Below are positions 26,377-36,165 of a DNA stretch of 64,000 bases, piece by piece. The translations under genes were made by a program, and so were the position numbers. How positions within the stretch are numbered: position 1 is the first letter of the stretch; every line of letters begins with the position of its first letter. Origin of the DNA: an uncultured Clostridia bacterium (lineage in GTDB: Bacteria; Bacillota; Clostridia; Lachnospirales; CAG-274); the NCBI GenBank assembly GCA_949948985.1, contig CATLIG010000004.1, positions 47,836 to 111,835 on the forward strand, read 5' to 3'. The notes under the pieces were generated by a model. The model saw nothing but the letters and a program-made list of their open reading frames with translations. It was not told the DNA's origin and did no database searches.

Positions 26377-26816
26377 TAGATCACCTCTGCTTTTCCGCCT
26401 GCTGCTTCAATTTTTTCTTTTGCCGACTGGCTGAAGAAATTAACCTTAACAGTTAATTTTTTAGACAATTCTCCGTTACCAAGGATTTTAACACCATCTC
26501 TCGGATTACTTACCAAGCCTTTGGATTTAAGCGCTTCAATATCAACGATAGACCCATCTTCAAATACATTTAAATGAACAAGATTAATAGCGACTATTTC
26601 TTTAGAGTTTATGCATTTAAATCCTCTTTTAGGAATACGTCTGTAAAGAGGCATCTGACCACCCTCAAAACCGGGTCTTACACCGCCGCCTGAACGTGAG
26701 TTTTGCCCTTTGTGTCCTCTTCCGGCAGTTTTTCCGTTTCCTGAGCCATGACCTCTGCCTTTACGAAAAGCTTTAAATTTAGAACCCTTGGCAGGTTTTA
26801 ATTCACTCAAATTCAT
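26376..26816 (-). CDS. rplO: Ribosomal protein L15
   Basis: It starts [20 protein letters not shown] and is glycine-rich up to about residue 50, as L15 should be. An upstream GTG at 26828 lies inside the AGGAGG site, so the ATG at 26816 is the better start (146 aa). It organises domain II of 23S rRNA. Confidence 0.97.
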   Translation of the reverse strand: MNLSELKPAKGSKFKAFRKGRGHGSGNGKTAGRGHKGQNSRSGGGVRPGFEGGQMPLYRRIPKRGFKCINSKEIVAINLVHLNVFEDGSIVDIEALKSKGLVSNPRDGVKILGNGELSKKLTVKVNFFSQSAKEKIEAAGGKAEVI

Positions 26817-26837
26817 CTTAGATTGCACCTCCTTTTA

Positions 26838-27011
26838 TTAAATTTCCTCTACTTTAACTAAGTGCTTAACTTGTTTAATCATACCTCTTACAGCATCATT
26901 GTCCTGTTTTTCAACAAATGAGTTAGGTTTTTTAAGACCAAGCGCGGCAACAGTTTTTTTGTGTTTAGGAATAGCCCCTATAGTAGATTTAACTAAAGTA
27001 ATTTTTAACAT
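26838..27011 (-). CDS. rpmD: Ribosomal protein L30, 57 aa
   Basis: The frame reads [20 protein letters not shown] and continues with LGLKKPNS and [16 protein letters not shown], a typical bacterial short L30. A GGAGG site precedes the ATG. It sits between rpsE and rplO as usual. Confidence 0.97.
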   Translation of the reverse strand: MLKITLVKSTIGAIPKHKKTVAALGLKKPNSFVEKQDNDAVRGMIKQVKHLVKVEEI

Positions 27012-27025
27012 TTAATTTAACCTCC

Positions 27026-27532
27026 TTAACTCAAGATTTCTTCAACGGATTTACCTCGAAGTCTTGCAACCTGTTCAGGAGTTGTAACTCTGCTTAATCC
27101 TTCGATAGTAGCATTTACAACATTTCTCTTATTGTTAGAACCTAAAGATTTAGTTCTGATATTTCTAATTCCGGCAAGCTCTAAAACCGCACGGGCCGGA
27201 CCGCCTGCGATAACGCCTGTACCTTCGGCGGCAGGCTTTAACAAAACAGTTGAGCTGCCGAATTTACCAAGGTTTTCATGATAAATACTATCATCTTGAT
27301 TACGTTCAACATAAATAAGATTTTTGATTGCGTCTTCTTTTCCTTTGCGGATAGCGTCAGGAATTTCCATAGCTTTTCCAAGACCCGCGCCGACATGACC
27401 GTTTCCGTCGCCGACAACAACTAACGCTGCGAAACGGAAAGTACGACCGCCTTTTACAACTTTGGTAACACGTTTGATAGTTACAACTTTATCTTCCAAT
27501 TCAAGCGTACTTGCATCAATTTTCTTTCTCAA
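27026..27532 (-). CDS. rpsE: Ribosomal protein S5
   Basis: The 168-aa protein has the double-stranded RNA-binding N-terminus ([20 protein letters not shown]) and [17 protein letters not shown]. It helps decoding accuracy in the 30S subunit. It starts 15 bp after rplR. Confidence 0.98.
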   Translation of the reverse strand: MRKKIDASTLELEDKVVTIKRVTKVVKGGRTFRFAALVVVGDGNGHVGAGLGKAMEIPDAIRKGKEDAIKNLIYVERNQDDSIYHENLGKFGSSTVLLKPAAEGTGVIAGGPARAVLELAGIRNIRTKSLGSNNKRNVVNATIEGLSRVTTPEQVARLRGKSVEEILS

Positions 27533-27547
27533 GACTTTCCCTCCTTA

Positions 27548-27916
27548 CTAAAATTGTAATCCCGCTTCTCTAGCGGCGTCAGCCAAAGCCTGTATTTTAC
27601 CGTGATAGACAAAACCGCCTCTGTCAAAAACAACAGTATTAATACCTTTTTCCAAAGCTTTTTTAGCTATAGCCTCACCTACAGCTTTAGCTGCCTCAAC
27701 ATCAGATGTTTTTTCAATTTTATCTTTGACAGCCGCTTCCATAGTAGACGCTGCCGCCATAGTATTACCGATAGTATCGTCAATAATTTGCGCATAAATG
27801 TGCTTGTTAGATCTAAAAACTGCCAATCTTGGTTTTTGTGCCGTACCGGAAATTTTATTGCGAAGTCTGTAATGACGCTTAATTCTTCCGTCTGCGCGTG
27901 ATGGCTTACTAATCAT
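27548..27916 (-). CDS. rplR: Ribosomal protein L18
   Basis: The 122-aa protein has the L18 motif [18 protein letters not shown] and the C-terminus [20 protein letters not shown]. It brings 5S rRNA into the 50S subunit with L5. Confidence 0.98.
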   Translation of the reverse strand: MISKPSRADGRIKRHYRLRNKISGTAQKPRLAVFRSNKHIYAQIIDDTIGNTMAAASTMEAAVKDKIEKTSDVEAAKAVGEAIAKKALEKGINTVVFDRGGFVYHGKIQALADAAREAGLQF

Positions 27917-27937
27917 CTGGATTTCACTCCTTTACTA

Positions 27938-28480
27938 TTATTTCTTACCTGTTTTACCGACCTTGCGTCTTATAGTTTCTGTAGCGTATTTAATACCTTT
28001 TCCTTTATAAGGTTCCGGCGGACGTTTAATTCTTATTTCAGCGGCAAACTGTCCGACCTTTTCTTTATCAATACCGGAAACAATAATTTTATTAGTACCT
28101 TCAAGAGTAGTTGTTACTCCTTCAGGGTCAATCATTTCAACCGGATGGGAATATCCAAGAGTAAGAGTAAGTTTATTACCGCTCTTGGCAGCTCTGTAAC
28201 CGACACCGTTTATCTCAAGCTCTTTTGTATAGCCTTTAGTAACACCTTCAACCATATTTGAGATAAGTGTTCTTGTAAGACCATGTAAAGCTTTGTATCT
28301 TTTCAAATCACTTGGTCTTGTAACAACAATCTGATTTTCTTCAACAGTAATAGTTAAATCATCGACCAATTTACGTGTCAAAGTACCTTTAGGGCCTTTA
28401 ACAGTAATCACGTTGCCTTCTTCAAGTTTAACATCAACACCTGCGGGAACAGCAACAGGTAATTTACCTATACGTGACAT
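27938..28480 (-). CDS. rplF: Ribosomal protein L6
   Basis: The 180-aa protein starts [20 protein letters not shown] and ends with [20 protein letters not shown], the L6 signature. Two similar domains are visible. It sits near the factor-binding site of the 50S subunit. Confidence 0.98.
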   Translation of the reverse strand: MSRIGKLPVAVPAGVDVKLEEGNVITVKGPKGTLTRKLVDDLTITVEENQIVVTRPSDLKRYKALHGLTRTLISNMVEGVTKGYTKELEINGVGYRAAKSGNKLTLTLGYSHPVEMIDPEGVTTTLEGTNKIIVSGIDKEKVGQFAAEIRIKRPPEPYKGKGIKYATETIRRKVGKTGKK

Positions 28481-28499
28481 TTTCGCACCTCCTTATATA

Positions 28500-28901
28500 T
28501 TACCAAACAAAAGCGAGGACTTCTCCGCCCACACCAAATTTTCTTGCTTCTTTGTCTGTTATAATACCTTTATTTGTAGAAACAATGGCAATACCAAGAC
28601 CGCCCAGAACCTTAGGCATTTCCTCACAGGAAGCGTAAACTCGAAGTCCGGGCTTAGAAATTCTTTTAATCCCCGTAATAACCTTTTCATTTTTATCTTT
28701 GCCATACTTCAAAGTAATACGCATAGTTTTCTTAACACCGTCTTCCAACATTTCAAACCCTTTGACATAACCTTCCTTAGTCAAAATATCCGCAATAGCT
28801 TCTTTAGCTTTAGAAGAAGGGACGTCAACAGTATTGTGTTTAGCGGTATTAGCGTTTCTTATTCTTGTAAGCATATCTGCAATAGGATCGCTCATCGACA
28901 T
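28500..28901 (-). CDS. rpsH: Ribosomal protein S8
   Basis: The 133-aa protein begins [18 protein letters not shown] and ends [20 protein letters not shown], typical of S8. S8 binds 16S rRNA and is the spc-operon repressor in E. coli; that control is not established here. Confidence 0.98.
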   Translation of the reverse strand: MSMSDPIADMLTRIRNANTAKHNTVDVPSSKAKEAIADILTKEGYVKGFEMLEDGVKKTMRITLKYGKDKNEKVITGIKRISKPGLRVYASCEEMPKVLGGLGIAIVSTNKGIITDKEARKFGVGGEVLAFVW

Positions 28902-28925
28902 TATAAAAATCCTCCTTTCCCCTGA

Positions 28926-29111
28926 TTACCAGCTGGCTTTTTTAACTCCCGGTATCTGACCTTTGTAGGCTAACTCACGGAAACAAATACGACATATACC
29001 AAACTTTCTTAAATAAGCATGTGGTCTTCCGCAAATTCTGCATCTTGAATAGCTCTGTGTTGAATATTTAGCTTTTCTTTGTTGCTTCACGACCATAGAT
29101 TTTTTAGCCAT
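28926..29111 (-). CDS. rpsN: Ribosomal protein S14, zinc type, 61 aa
   Basis: The inner ATG at 29111 gives the canonical 61-aa zinc S14, with [20 protein letters not shown] holding the four cysteines. The in-frame ATG at 29147 would add a 12-residue lead with no family match and overlaps rplE. A GGACGGAAA site precedes the chosen start. Confidence 0.97.
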   Translation of the reverse strand: MAKKSMVVKQQRKAKYSTQSYSRCRICGRPHAYLRKFGICRICFRELAYKGQIPGVKKASW

Positions 29112-29124
29112 TTTCCGTCCTCCC

Positions 29125-29664
29125 TTACTTTTTGAATGGCATACCAAATAATCTTAACAATTCTCTGGCTTCCTCATCTGTTTTTGCAGTAGTTACGAAA
29201 ACAATATCCATACCTCTGATTTTATCAATTTTATCATATTGAATTTCGGGAAACATAAGCTGTTCTTTAACACCCAAGGTATAGTTTCCTCTGCCGTCAA
29301 AACTGTTTGCGCTGACTCCTCTAAAGTCACGTACACGAGGAAGAGCGATATTTATAAGCTTGCTTGCGAAGCTGTACATTTTTTCTCCCCTTAAAGTAAC
29401 CTTACAGCCAATAGGCATTCCCGCACGAAGCTTAAATGCGGCAATAGATTTTTTAGCTTTTGTCACAATAGGCTTCTGTCCTGAGATAATAGCCATATCA
29501 CCCATAGCGTTTTCAATAGCTTTAGCGTTTTCTTTAGCTTCGCCAAGACCCATATTAAGAACTATTTTCTCAATTTTAGGAACTTCCATTTTATTTTTAT
29601 ATGAAAACTTTTTCATCATAGCGTCAACAATTTCATTTTCATAAAATTCTCTTAAAGCATTCAC
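29125..29664 (-). CDS. rplE: Ribosomal protein L5
   Basis: The protein contains [36 protein letters not shown] and [20 protein letters not shown], typical of L5. There are two possible starts: a TTG at 29670, five bases after AGGAGG, and a GTG at 29664. The GTG gives the usual beginning ([12 protein letters not shown], 179 aa) and is preferred on family grounds only. L5 binds 5S rRNA. Confidence 0.95.
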   Translation of the reverse strand: MNALREFYENEIVDAMMKKFSYKNKMEVPKIEKIVLNMGLGEAKENAKAIENAMGDMAIISGQKPIVTKAKKSIAAFKLRAGMPIGCKVTLRGEKMYSFASKLINIALPRVRDFRGVSANSFDGRGNYTLGVKEQLMFPEIQYDKIDKIRGMDIVFVTTAKTDEEARELLRLFGMPFKK

Positions 29665-29689
29665 AGTCAAATGTACCTCCTTTCAAAAA

Positions 29690-30013
29690 TTAATCAATTA
29701 CCTCGCCTGTTGATTTAGCGATTCTTTGTTTAGAATTAACTATCTTGCCGTCTCTTTCAACTTTTTCAACTTTATAACCTATTCTTGTAGGTTTTCCTTT
29801 GTATAAATACATAACATTGGAAACATTGATTGCGGCTTCTTTCTGAATAATACCGCCCTGCTGATTGGGAGCGGCTTTCTGGTGTTTTTTTATCATATTA
29901 ACACCCTCAACAATTACTTTGTCATTTTTTCTGTCAACAAAAAGAACTTTTCCTTCTTTGCCTTTATCAACGCCCGCAATAACAACAACCTTGTCGCCTT
30001 TTTTAATTTTCAC
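29690..30013 (-). CDS. rplX: Ribosomal protein L24
   Basis: The 107-aa KOW protein starts [20 protein letters not shown] and contains [20 protein letters not shown], typical L24. It starts folding of 23S rRNA domain I. Confidence 0.98.
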   Translation of the reverse strand: MKIKKGDKVVVIAGVDKGKEGKVLFVDRKNDKVIVEGVNMIKKHQKAAPNQQGGIIQKEAAINVSNVMYLYKGKPTRIGYKVEKVERDGKIVNSKQRIAKSTGEVID

Positions 30014-30028
30014 GATTCGTACACCTCC

Positions 30029-30397
30029 TTATAATACTTCGGGAGCAAGAGACAATATTTTCATATATTGTTTTTCTCTGAGTTCTCTCGCGACCGGCCC
30101 AAAGATACGTGTACCCCTTGGATTTTTATCTTCTTTAATAATAACGGCTGCGTTTTCATCAAATTTGATATAAGAACCGTCAGGTCTTGAAGCGCCTTTT
30201 TTAGTTCTCACAACAACCGCTTTAACAACCTCGCCTTTTTTAACAACACCTCCGGGTGTTGCGTCTTTAACAGTAGCAACTATAACATCGCCAATATTAG
30301 CATATCTTCTTGTTGACCCGCCTAAAACCCTGATACATAAAAGTTCTTTAGCTCCTGAGTTGTCAGCCACAGCCAATCTTGATTCTTGTTGTATCAA
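30029..30397 (-). CDS. rplN: Ribosomal protein L14 (TTG start)
   Basis: A TTG at 30397, eight bases after AAGGAGG, begins [20 protein letters not shown] and gives 122 aa, exactly the family length. An upstream ATG at 30448 would add 17 unrelated residues and overlaps the ribosome site, so it is rejected. L14 contacts 16S rRNA at an inter-subunit bridge. Confidence 0.97.
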   Translation of the reverse strand: MIQQESRLAVADNSGAKELLCIRVLGGSTRRYANIGDVIVATVKDATPGGVVKKGEVVKAVVVRTKKGASRPDGSYIKFDENAAVIIKEDKNPRGTRIFGPVARELREKQYMKILSLAPEVL

Positions 30398-30456
30398 TTT
30401 AATTGCCTCCTTTCCGAAGGGGTTTATTAGTTGACAAAACCCCAACAAACATAAAA

Positions 30457-30711
30457 CTATTTAGCCTTTTCTACTATATTAACAAGTCTCCATCTTTTAT
30501 CTTTGGATAAAGGTCTTGTTTCCATAACTTTAACACGGTCACCGATTTTACATTCGTTGTTTTCGTCATGGGCTTTAAGTTTGTAAGTAGTTTTCACGAT
30601 TTTTTTATACAAAGGATGTCTTACATTGTTTTCCACAGCAACAACAATAGTTTTATCCATTTTATCACTGACTACCTTGCCAATTCTTGTTTTACGAAGA
30701 TTTCTTTCCAC
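30457..30711 (-). CDS. rpsQ: Ribosomal protein S17
   Basis: The 84-aa OB-fold protein starts [20 protein letters not shown] and ends [20 protein letters not shown], typical S17, a primary 16S rRNA binder. Confidence 0.98.
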   Translation of the reverse strand: MERNLRKTRIGKVVSDKMDKTIVVAVENNVRHPLYKKIVKTTYKLKAHDENNECKIGDRVKVMETRPLSKDKRWRLVNIVEKAK

Positions 30712-30736
30712 TAAATGTGCCTCCTTTCATTATGAA

Positions 30737-30943
30737 TCAAAGACCCTTTTGTTTCTGAGTAATAATAGTCTGAATACGAGCGATATTTTTACGTACCTCT
30801 TTAATTCTCGCCGTATTATTAAGCTGATTTGTAGCGTTTTGGAATCTTAAATTAAATAATTCCTTCTTAGCTGTAACCAAATCATTATTTAATTCTTCAC
30901 TTGATTTATTTCTGAGATCATCAACAAAATTTTTAATTTTCAC
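30737..30943 (-). CDS. rpmC: Ribosomal protein L29
   Basis: The 68-aa helical protein begins [20 protein letters not shown] and contains [20 protein letters not shown], typical L29. It is near the peptide exit and the trigger-factor site. It starts 2 bp after rplP. Confidence 0.98.
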   Translation of the reverse strand: MKIKNFVDDLRNKSSEELNNDLVTAKKELFNLRFQNATNQLNNTARIKEVRKNIARIQTIITQKQKGL

Positions 30944-30945
30944 TA

Positions 30946-31374
30946 TTATTCACCGTCCATTTCCTGGTCAGCACGTGACACTATTTTGCACTTAATAGGT
31001 AACTTATGAACCGCAAGACGCAACGCTTCTCTTGCGATTTCCTCACTGACTCCTGCTATTTCAAACATAATTCTGCCCGGTTTAACAACAGCTACCCAAT
31101 ATTCAGGAGAACCTTTACCTGAACCCATTCGAGTTTCAGCAGGTTTTTCTGTAATAGGCTTGTCAGGGAAAATTTTAATCCAAACTTTACCGCCACGTTT
31201 GATATATCTTGTCATAGCGATACGGGCAGCCTCAATCTGATTAGAAGTAATCCAGCTTGGCTCACAAGCTTGTATAGCGAATTCACCGTAAGTAATTTTA
31301 TTGCCTCTTGTAGCTTTGCCTGTCATACGTCCCCTGAATTGTTTACGTCTTTTTACTCTTTTAGGCATTAACAT
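30946..31374 (-). CDS. rplP: Ribosomal protein L16
   Basis: The 142-aa protein starts [20 protein letters not shown] and has [20 protein letters not shown], typical L16. Its ATG shares one base with the rpsC stop (TAATG). L16 helps organise the A-site region of the 50S subunit. Confidence 0.98.
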   Translation of the reverse strand: MLMPKRVKRRKQFRGRMTGKATRGNKITYGEFAIQACEPSWITSNQIEAARIAMTRYIKRGGKVWIKIFPDKPITEKPAETRMGSGKGSPEYWVAVVKPGRIMFEIAGVSEEIAREALRLAVHKLPIKCKIVSRADQEMDGE

Positions 31375-32030
31375 TACTTATCACTCCCTTCCGCTTTTTT
31401 CTGAGGAAGAACCTCTCCTTTGTATATCCAAACTTTAACGCCGATTTTACCGTAAGTTGTATCAGCCTCTGCAAAACCATAATCAATATCCGCTCTTAAA
31501 GTCTGAAGAGGAATAGTACCATCATGATAATGCTCCGTACGAGCCATTTCAGCTCCGCCAAGACGACCTGAACAAGCTGTTTTAATACCTTTAGCGCCAA
31601 GACGCATAGTTCTTGTCATAGCCTGTTTCATAGCGCGGCGGAAAGTAATACGGTTTTCAAGCTGTCTGGCTATATCTTCCGCAACAAGCTGAGAATCAAG
31701 TTCCGGTTTTTTAATTTCCTCAATATTAATCATAACTTTCTGAACAGTCATTTTCTGAAGCTCATTGCTAAGCTCCTGAATAGACGCACCGTTCCTTCCG
31801 ATAATTATACCGGGTTTAGAAGTATGAATAGTTATTTTTACACGTTCGTTCGTTCGTTCAATATTTATTTTAGAAACATTGGAATTATAAAGCTTTTTCT
31901 TGATATAAGTCCTCATTTTATTATCTTCTACCAAGAAATCGGCATAATTTTTCTTATCGGCATACCATACTGAATCCCAGTCTTTAATAATGCCGACTCT
32001 TAATCCGTGTGGATTTACTTTCTGACCCAT
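31374..32030 (-). CDS. rpsC: Ribosomal protein S3
   Basis: The protein starts [14 protein letters not shown] and contains the KH motif [15 protein letters not shown]. Two adjacent ATGs (32033 and 32030) are possible; the second is better spaced from GGAGG and gives the family start (218 aa). S3 lines the mRNA entry tunnel. Confidence 0.97.
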   Translation of the reverse strand: MGQKVNPHGLRVGIIKDWDSVWYADKKNYADFLVEDNKMRTYIKKKLYNSNVSKINIERTNERVKITIHTSKPGIIIGRNGASIQELSNELQKMTVQKVMINIEEIKKPELDSQLVAEDIARQLENRITFRRAMKQAMTRTMRLGAKGIKTACSGRLGGAEMARTEHYHDGTIPLQTLRADIDYGFAEADTTYGKIGVKVWIYKGEVLPQKKAEGSDK

Positions 32031-32041
32031 CATTAACCTCC

Positions 32042-32431
32042 TTATCTCTCATTCAAGTATATTGAAATATGAGCAGTACGTTTGTTAATTCTGTAAGCTC
32101 TGCCCTGAGCTCTCGGACGAATTCTTTTGAGAGTTGGCCCCTGATTAGCGACTACATCTTCAACATACAATCTATCAACATCTAATTCCAAATTATTTTC
32201 CGCGTTAGCGACTGCGGACTTTAAAACTTTTTCTATAATTTCAGCGGCGTATCTCGGGGAATAAGCAAGTATACCCATAGCCTCACCGATACTTTTGCCT
32301 TTAATCTGGTCTAAAACGATTTTAGCCTTAGTGTTGGAAACTCTTACGAATTTAGCGTGAGCCTGAGCTCTTCTGTCTTTTTGCTTTTCGTTTCTTTCCT
32401 TTTTAATCTGGCTTCTATGACCTTTAGCCAT
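32042..32431 (-). CDS. rplV: Ribosomal protein L22
   Basis: The 129-aa protein has [20 protein letters not shown] and [20 protein letters not shown], the L22 signature whose loop reaches the peptide tunnel. The basic N-terminal lead of about 20 residues is longer than in B. subtilis. Confidence 0.98.
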   Translation of the reverse strand: MAKGHRSQIKKERNEKQKDRRAQAHAKFVRVSNTKAKIVLDQIKGKSIGEAMGILAYSPRYAAEIIEKVLKSAVANAENNLELDVDRLYVEDVVANQGPTLKRIRPRAQGRAYRINKRTAHISIYLNER

Positions 32432-32460
32432 GAAAGATTACCTCCTTCCAAAAACAATTA

Positions 32461-32745
32461 TTAGCGAACTCTTGATTTCTTTTCAGCGTCTTTACCATGA
32501 CCTCTGTAAGTTCTTGTTAAAGCAAACTCGCCCAATTTGTGACCAACCATATCTTCGGTTATATAAACAGGCACGTGTTTTCTGCCATCATGAACAGCGA
32601 TCGTGTGACCAATCATTTCCGGAAATATAGTAGAACGGCGAGACCATGTTTTAATAACATCTTTTGTATTGGCCTTATTCTGAGCGTCAACTTTTTTAAT
32701 AAGGTGAGCGTCACAGAAAGGACCTTTTTTAATTGATCTACTCAT
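32461..32745 (-). CDS. rpsS: Ribosomal protein S19
   Basis: The 94-aa protein begins [20 protein letters not shown] and contains [20 protein letters not shown], typical S19, in the head of the 30S subunit. Confidence 0.98.
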   Translation of the reverse strand: MSRSIKKGPFCDAHLIKKVDAQNKANTKDVIKTWSRRSTIFPEMIGHTIAVHDGRKHVPVYITEDMVGHKLGEFALTRTYRGHGKDAEKKSRVR

Positions 32746-32762
32746 TCAGATTTTCCTCCTAA

Positions 32763-33593
32763 TTATTTATTTCTACCACGGATTATAAATTTATTGCTTG
32801 CTTTGTGTTTTTTACGAGTTTTATAACCAAGAGCAGGCTTGCCCCAAGGAGTACAAGGAGCCGGACGACCAATAGGAGCTCTTCCCTCGCCGCCTCCGTG
32901 AGGATGGTCGTTAGGATTCATAACAGAACCTCTTACAGTAGGTCTTATACCCATATGACGTTTTTTACCGGCTTTACCAATATTAATAAGTTCGTGATCA
33001 ATATTACCTACCTGACCAATAGTAGCTCGGCAGTCTATAGGAAGAAGTCTCATTTCACCGGAAGGAAGTCTTACGGTTGCGTATTTTCCCTCTTTAGCCA
33101 TAAGCTGAGCTACATTTCCAGCTGAGCGAACAAGCTGTCCACCTGCGCCCGGTTTCATCTCAATATTATGAATTTCAGCGCCCACAGGAATATTTCTCAT
33201 AGGAAGAGCGTTTCCTACATGAATTTCAGCATCAGGACCATTAGTTATTATATCTCCAACTTTCAAACCGTTCGGAGCGAGAATATATCTTTTCTCACCG
33301 TCAACATAAGAAAGCAGAGCAATATTAGCTGTTCTGTTAGGGTCATACTCAATAGCAGAAACCTTTGCGGGAATACCGTCTTTATTACGTTTAAAATCAA
33401 TAATTCTGTATTTTCTTTTAGCTCCGCCGCCGTGATGACGTACGGTTATTTTACCCTGATTATTGCGGCCCGCTGTAGTTTTTATATGAACAACAAGGCT
33501 TTTTTCGGGTGTAGATTTAGTAATTTCAGAGAAATCTGACACAGTCATGTGTCTTCTCGAAGGTGTATAAGGTTTAAATCTTTTAATACCCAA
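32763..33593 (-). CDS. rplB: Ribosomal protein L2
   Basis: The 276-aa protein starts [20 protein letters not shown] and has the conserved [20 protein letters not shown] end. It is close to the peptidyl-transferase centre. A 62-bp spacer before it carries a CACACG/CGTGTG hairpin at 33624-33639. Confidence 0.98.
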   Translation of the reverse strand: MGIKRFKPYTPSRRHMTVSDFSEITKSTPEKSLVVHIKTTAGRNNQGKITVRHHGGGAKRKYRIIDFKRNKDGIPAKVSAIEYDPNRTANIALLSYVDGEKRYILAPNGLKVGDIITNGPDAEIHVGNALPMRNIPVGAEIHNIEMKPGAGGQLVRSAGNVAQLMAKEGKYATVRLPSGEMRLLPIDCRATIGQVGNIDHELINIGKAGKKRHMGIRPTVRGSVMNPNDHPHGGGEGRAPIGRPAPCTPWGKPALGYKTRKKHKASNKFIIRGRNK

Positions 33594-33655
33594 TTTTTAC
33601 ACTCCTTTCAAACATTTATACCTCACACGTATCCGTGTGTATCATTAATCATACA

Positions 33656-33955
33656 TTACATACCCTGGAAAATTTCAATTTCTTTACTTTCCGCGGTAAG
33701 CTTTACAATAGCTTTTTTTCTTTTATTGGTTCTACCGTAAGTATAACCTCTTCTTTTAACTTTGCCAACCACATTCATAGTATTTACGGAAGCGACTTTA
33801 GTTCCTTCGAACATTTTCTCAACAGCTTCCTTTACCTGATTTTTAGTAGCCTCAGGATGTACGTAGAATGCGTATTTTTTATCAGCCATATCGTTCATTG
33901 TTTTTTCTGTAACAACAGGCTTTAAAATAACATCGTAATATTTTATATCAGCCAT
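33656..33955 (-). CDS. rplW: Ribosomal protein L23
   Basis: The 99-aa protein contains VILKPVVTEKTMNDMADKKY and KRRGYTYGRTNKRKKAIVKL, typical L23, at the exit tunnel where trigger factor and SRP dock. Its start overlaps the rplD stop by one base. Confidence 0.98.
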   Translation of the reverse strand: MADIKYYDVILKPVVTEKTMNDMADKKYAFYVHPEATKNQVKEAVEKMFEGTKVASVNTMNVVGKVKRRGYTYGRTNKRKKAIVKLTAESKEIEIFQGM

Positions 33956-34575
33956 TACGCGTACACCTCCTGAATTTTCTCAACAGCTTGTTTAGTAACA
34001 ACAAATGAATCGTATTTCAAGATATCATATACATTAATAGTATTTACAGAAGCGGTCTTTATATCAGGAATATTTCTTGCTGACAATACAGCGTTTTTGT
34101 TTCCGTCTTCAAGAACAACAAGAGCTTTTGATACTTTAATGTTGTTAAGAACGTTCTGCATTTCTTTTGTTTTAATCTGCTCAAGGTTAAGAGCGTCAAG
34201 AACAACAAATTTATTCTCGTTTACCTTAGTTGTAAGAGCCGATTTAAGAGCAAGTCTTTTAACCTTTTTGTTAAGCTTAAATGAATAATCTCTTGACTTA
34301 GGAGCGAAAACAACACCGCCGCCTGTCCATTGAGGAGCTCTTATAGAACCTTGTCTTGCCCTGCCTGTACCTTTCTGTCTCCAAGGTTTTCTTCCGCCGC
34401 CTCTTACCTCAGAACGTGTTTTTGTTCCCTTTGTACCCTGTCTCTGATTAGCAAGATACTGAACAACCGCCTGATGCATAACGTGCTCGTTAACCTCAAC
34501 CGCGAAAATATTGTCATTAAGTTCAATAGAACCAACTTCGCTTCCGCTCATATTTAAAACTTTAATATTCGCCAC
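33955..34575 (-). CDS. rplD: Ribosomal protein L4
   Basis: The 206-aa protein contains [20 protein letters not shown] and [20 protein letters not shown], the L4 signature. In E. coli L4 also represses the S10 operon through its leader; whether this holds here is unknown. Confidence 0.98.
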   Translation of the reverse strand: MANIKVLNMSGSEVGSIELNDNIFAVEVNEHVMHQAVVQYLANQRQGTKGTKTRSEVRGGGRKPWRQKGTGRARQGSIRAPQWTGGGVVFAPKSRDYSFKLNKKVKRLALKSALTTKVNENKFVVLDALNLEQIKTKEMQNVLNNIKVSKALVVLEDGNKNAVLSARNIPDIKTASVNTINVYDILKYDSFVVTKQAVEKIQEVYA

Positions 34576-34603
34576 TGTTTATTCCTCCTTTCGCGAAACA
34601 TTA

Positions 34604-35236
34604 TTAATTAGCTTTTACGCTGTCTTTAATAACAAGTATAGAGCCTTTGTTTCCCGGAACAGCGCCTTTTATAAGAATTAAATTCTTATCAGCGTCCGTG
34701 CGTACAATTTCAAGATTTTGAACAGTAACGTTAACAGCTCCCATATGACCTGGCATTTTTTTGCCCTTTTTAACTTTACCGGGCGTAGTCGCAGATGATA
34801 AAGAACCAACACCTCTGTGATATTTAGAGCCGTGAGCCATAGGTCCTCTGTGCTGATTATGTCTTTTGATAGCGCCCTGAAAACCTTTTCCCTTTGATAT
34901 TCCGCTTACGTCAACTTTATCTCCCGCCGCGAAAATATCAGCTTTAATTTCAGCTCCTACCTCATATTCATCAATACTGTCAAACTTAAATTCTTTTAAT
35001 ACTTTAACAGGGGTAACGTTTGCCTTTTTAAAATGACCGTCCGAAGGTTTATTTACGTGTTTTTTTGAAATATCGCCAAAACCAACCTGAACAGCGTTAT
35101 ACCCGTCATTTTCTTCTGTTTTCTTCTGAGTAACGACACAAGGACCGGCTTCCAAAACAGTTACAGGAATTAAAATTCCATTTTCAGCAAAAACCTGTGT
35201 CATACCAATCTTTTTAGCTATAATAGCCTTTTTCAT
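34604..35236 (-). CDS. rplC: Ribosomal protein L3
   Basis: The 210-aa protein starts [20 protein letters not shown] and contains [20 protein letters not shown], typical L3. It initiates 50S assembly. Confidence 0.98.
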   Translation of the reverse strand: MKKAIIAKKIGMTQVFAENGILIPVTVLEAGPCVVTQKKTEENDGYNAVQVGFGDISKKHVNKPSDGHFKKANVTPVKVLKEFKFDSIDEYEVGAEIKADIFAAGDKVDVSGISKGKGFQGAIKRHNQHRGPMAHGSKYHRGVGSLSSATTPGKVKKGKKMPGHMGAVNVTVQNLEIVRTDADKNLILIKGAVPGNKGSILVIKDSVKAN

Positions 35237-35332
35237 TTTTCGTACCTCCTAAACTCTACAGCGGATTATCTCATATAAAGATAATCATTCTAGGCAAATA
35301 TAAGATGTACTTATATAAACCGTAACATGGAC

Positions 35333-35647
35333 TTATTTCATAATTTTCAAAGTAATATCAACACCCGCTGGCAAATCAAGACGAGTCAACGCATCAACTG
35401 TCTTGGCAGTAGGCATCAAAATATCAATCAATCTCTTATGAGTTCTCATTTCAAACTGCTCTCTTGAATCTTTATATTTATGAACAGCTCTTAAAATAGT
35501 AACAACTTCTTTTTTTGTTGGAAGCGGAATAGGTCCGCTTATTTTAGCGCCTGTCTTTTTAGCGGTTTCGATAATCTGAACTGCTGACTGGTCAATTAAC
35601 TTATGATCATAAGCTTTGAGACTGATTCTAATTTTTTGATTAGCCAT
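35333..35647 (-). CDS. rpsJ: Ribosomal protein S10
   Basis: The ATG at 35647 after AAAAGGAGG begins [19 protein letters not shown] and gives 104 aa, with [19 protein letters not shown] near the end. Longer in-frame versions reaching to 35842 run through the leader RNA and are not used. S10 is in the 30S head and also serves as NusE in antitermination. It is the first gene of the cluster. Confidence 0.98.
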   Translation of the reverse strand: MANQKIRISLKAYDHKLIDQSAVQIIETAKKTGAKISGPIPLPTKKEVVTILRAVHKYKDSREQFEMRTHKRLIDILMPTAKTVDALTRLDLPAGVDITLKIMK

Positions 35648-35873
35648 AAAAAAAGTCCCCTCCTTTTCGTACTTTTTTAATTTACTCAGTACGACAAGCG
35701 GTGACTGCACACACAATATTTTGACGAAAGTATCCCTGCATACAGATACAGTTCTCAAAAATCTATTTAGTACAGTGACCTTGCCGCCCGGTTTCATGAA
35801 CTGGACATCGCTCCGCGAAAAAACCTGTATATTATACAGCAACCTTTCGCCTCAACGCTCTTAATGTCACAAC
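35648..35873 (-). promoter_or_regulatory. Leader of the S10 operon, about 225 nt, structured
   Basis: Between the promoter and rpsJ lies an RNA more GC-rich than other gaps. It contains a CTGTATAATATACAG palindrome near 35830, a GC-rich block (CATGAAACCGGGCGGCAAGG) and a hairpin TCGTACT/AGTACGA just before the ribosome site. Such leaders in other bacteria bind a ribosomal protein (L4 in E. coli) to control the operon. Which protein binds here is not visible. Confidence 0.6.
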
Positions 35874-35879
35874 GATAGT

Positions 35880-35908
35880 ATTATAACATCCTAAGAAAAT
35901 AATGTCAA
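35880..35908 (-). promoter_or_regulatory. Consensus promoter of the S10-spc-alpha cluster
   Basis: TTGACA, a 17-bp spacer and TATAAT, a perfect match to the sigma-A consensus, as expected for a highly expressed operon. Confidence 0.93.
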
Positions 35909-36060
35909 TATCTTTTTTTACTTTTTTACAAAATAATTAAAATCGTAAAATTACATTCCGGCACAAAAATCAACTTTTAAAGTTTTAAAGAAAAAATTTT
36001 TAAGATTAATTTCCGTGCGAAGTTATTAAACAAGCCTAATATATCAAATAGCTTATTTAT

Positions 36061-36160
36061 AAGAAAACAATAATAATATTAGACCTGTTTAATAAAAACT
36101 TATACATAAAGGAATCCTTTTATTGTTTTGCATTGAAAATTTTAAGAATTGCTATAGCGG
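36061..36160. repeat. Family A intergenic palindromic repeat, copy 9
   Basis: AAGAAAACAATAATAATATT at the left, a centre with TTAATAAAAACTTATAC, and the right arm TCCTTTTATTGTTTTGC...AAGAATTGCTATAG. It is one of the clearest copies of the right arm. With the S10 leader and promoter it accounts for the 518-bp gap before rpsJ. Confidence 0.8.
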
Positions 36161-36165
36161 CTCTA

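Noticed and set aside
35648..35842. N-terminal extension of S10
   Set aside because: The extension runs through the leader RNA; the ATG at 35647 has an AAAAGGAGG site and gives the standard protein.
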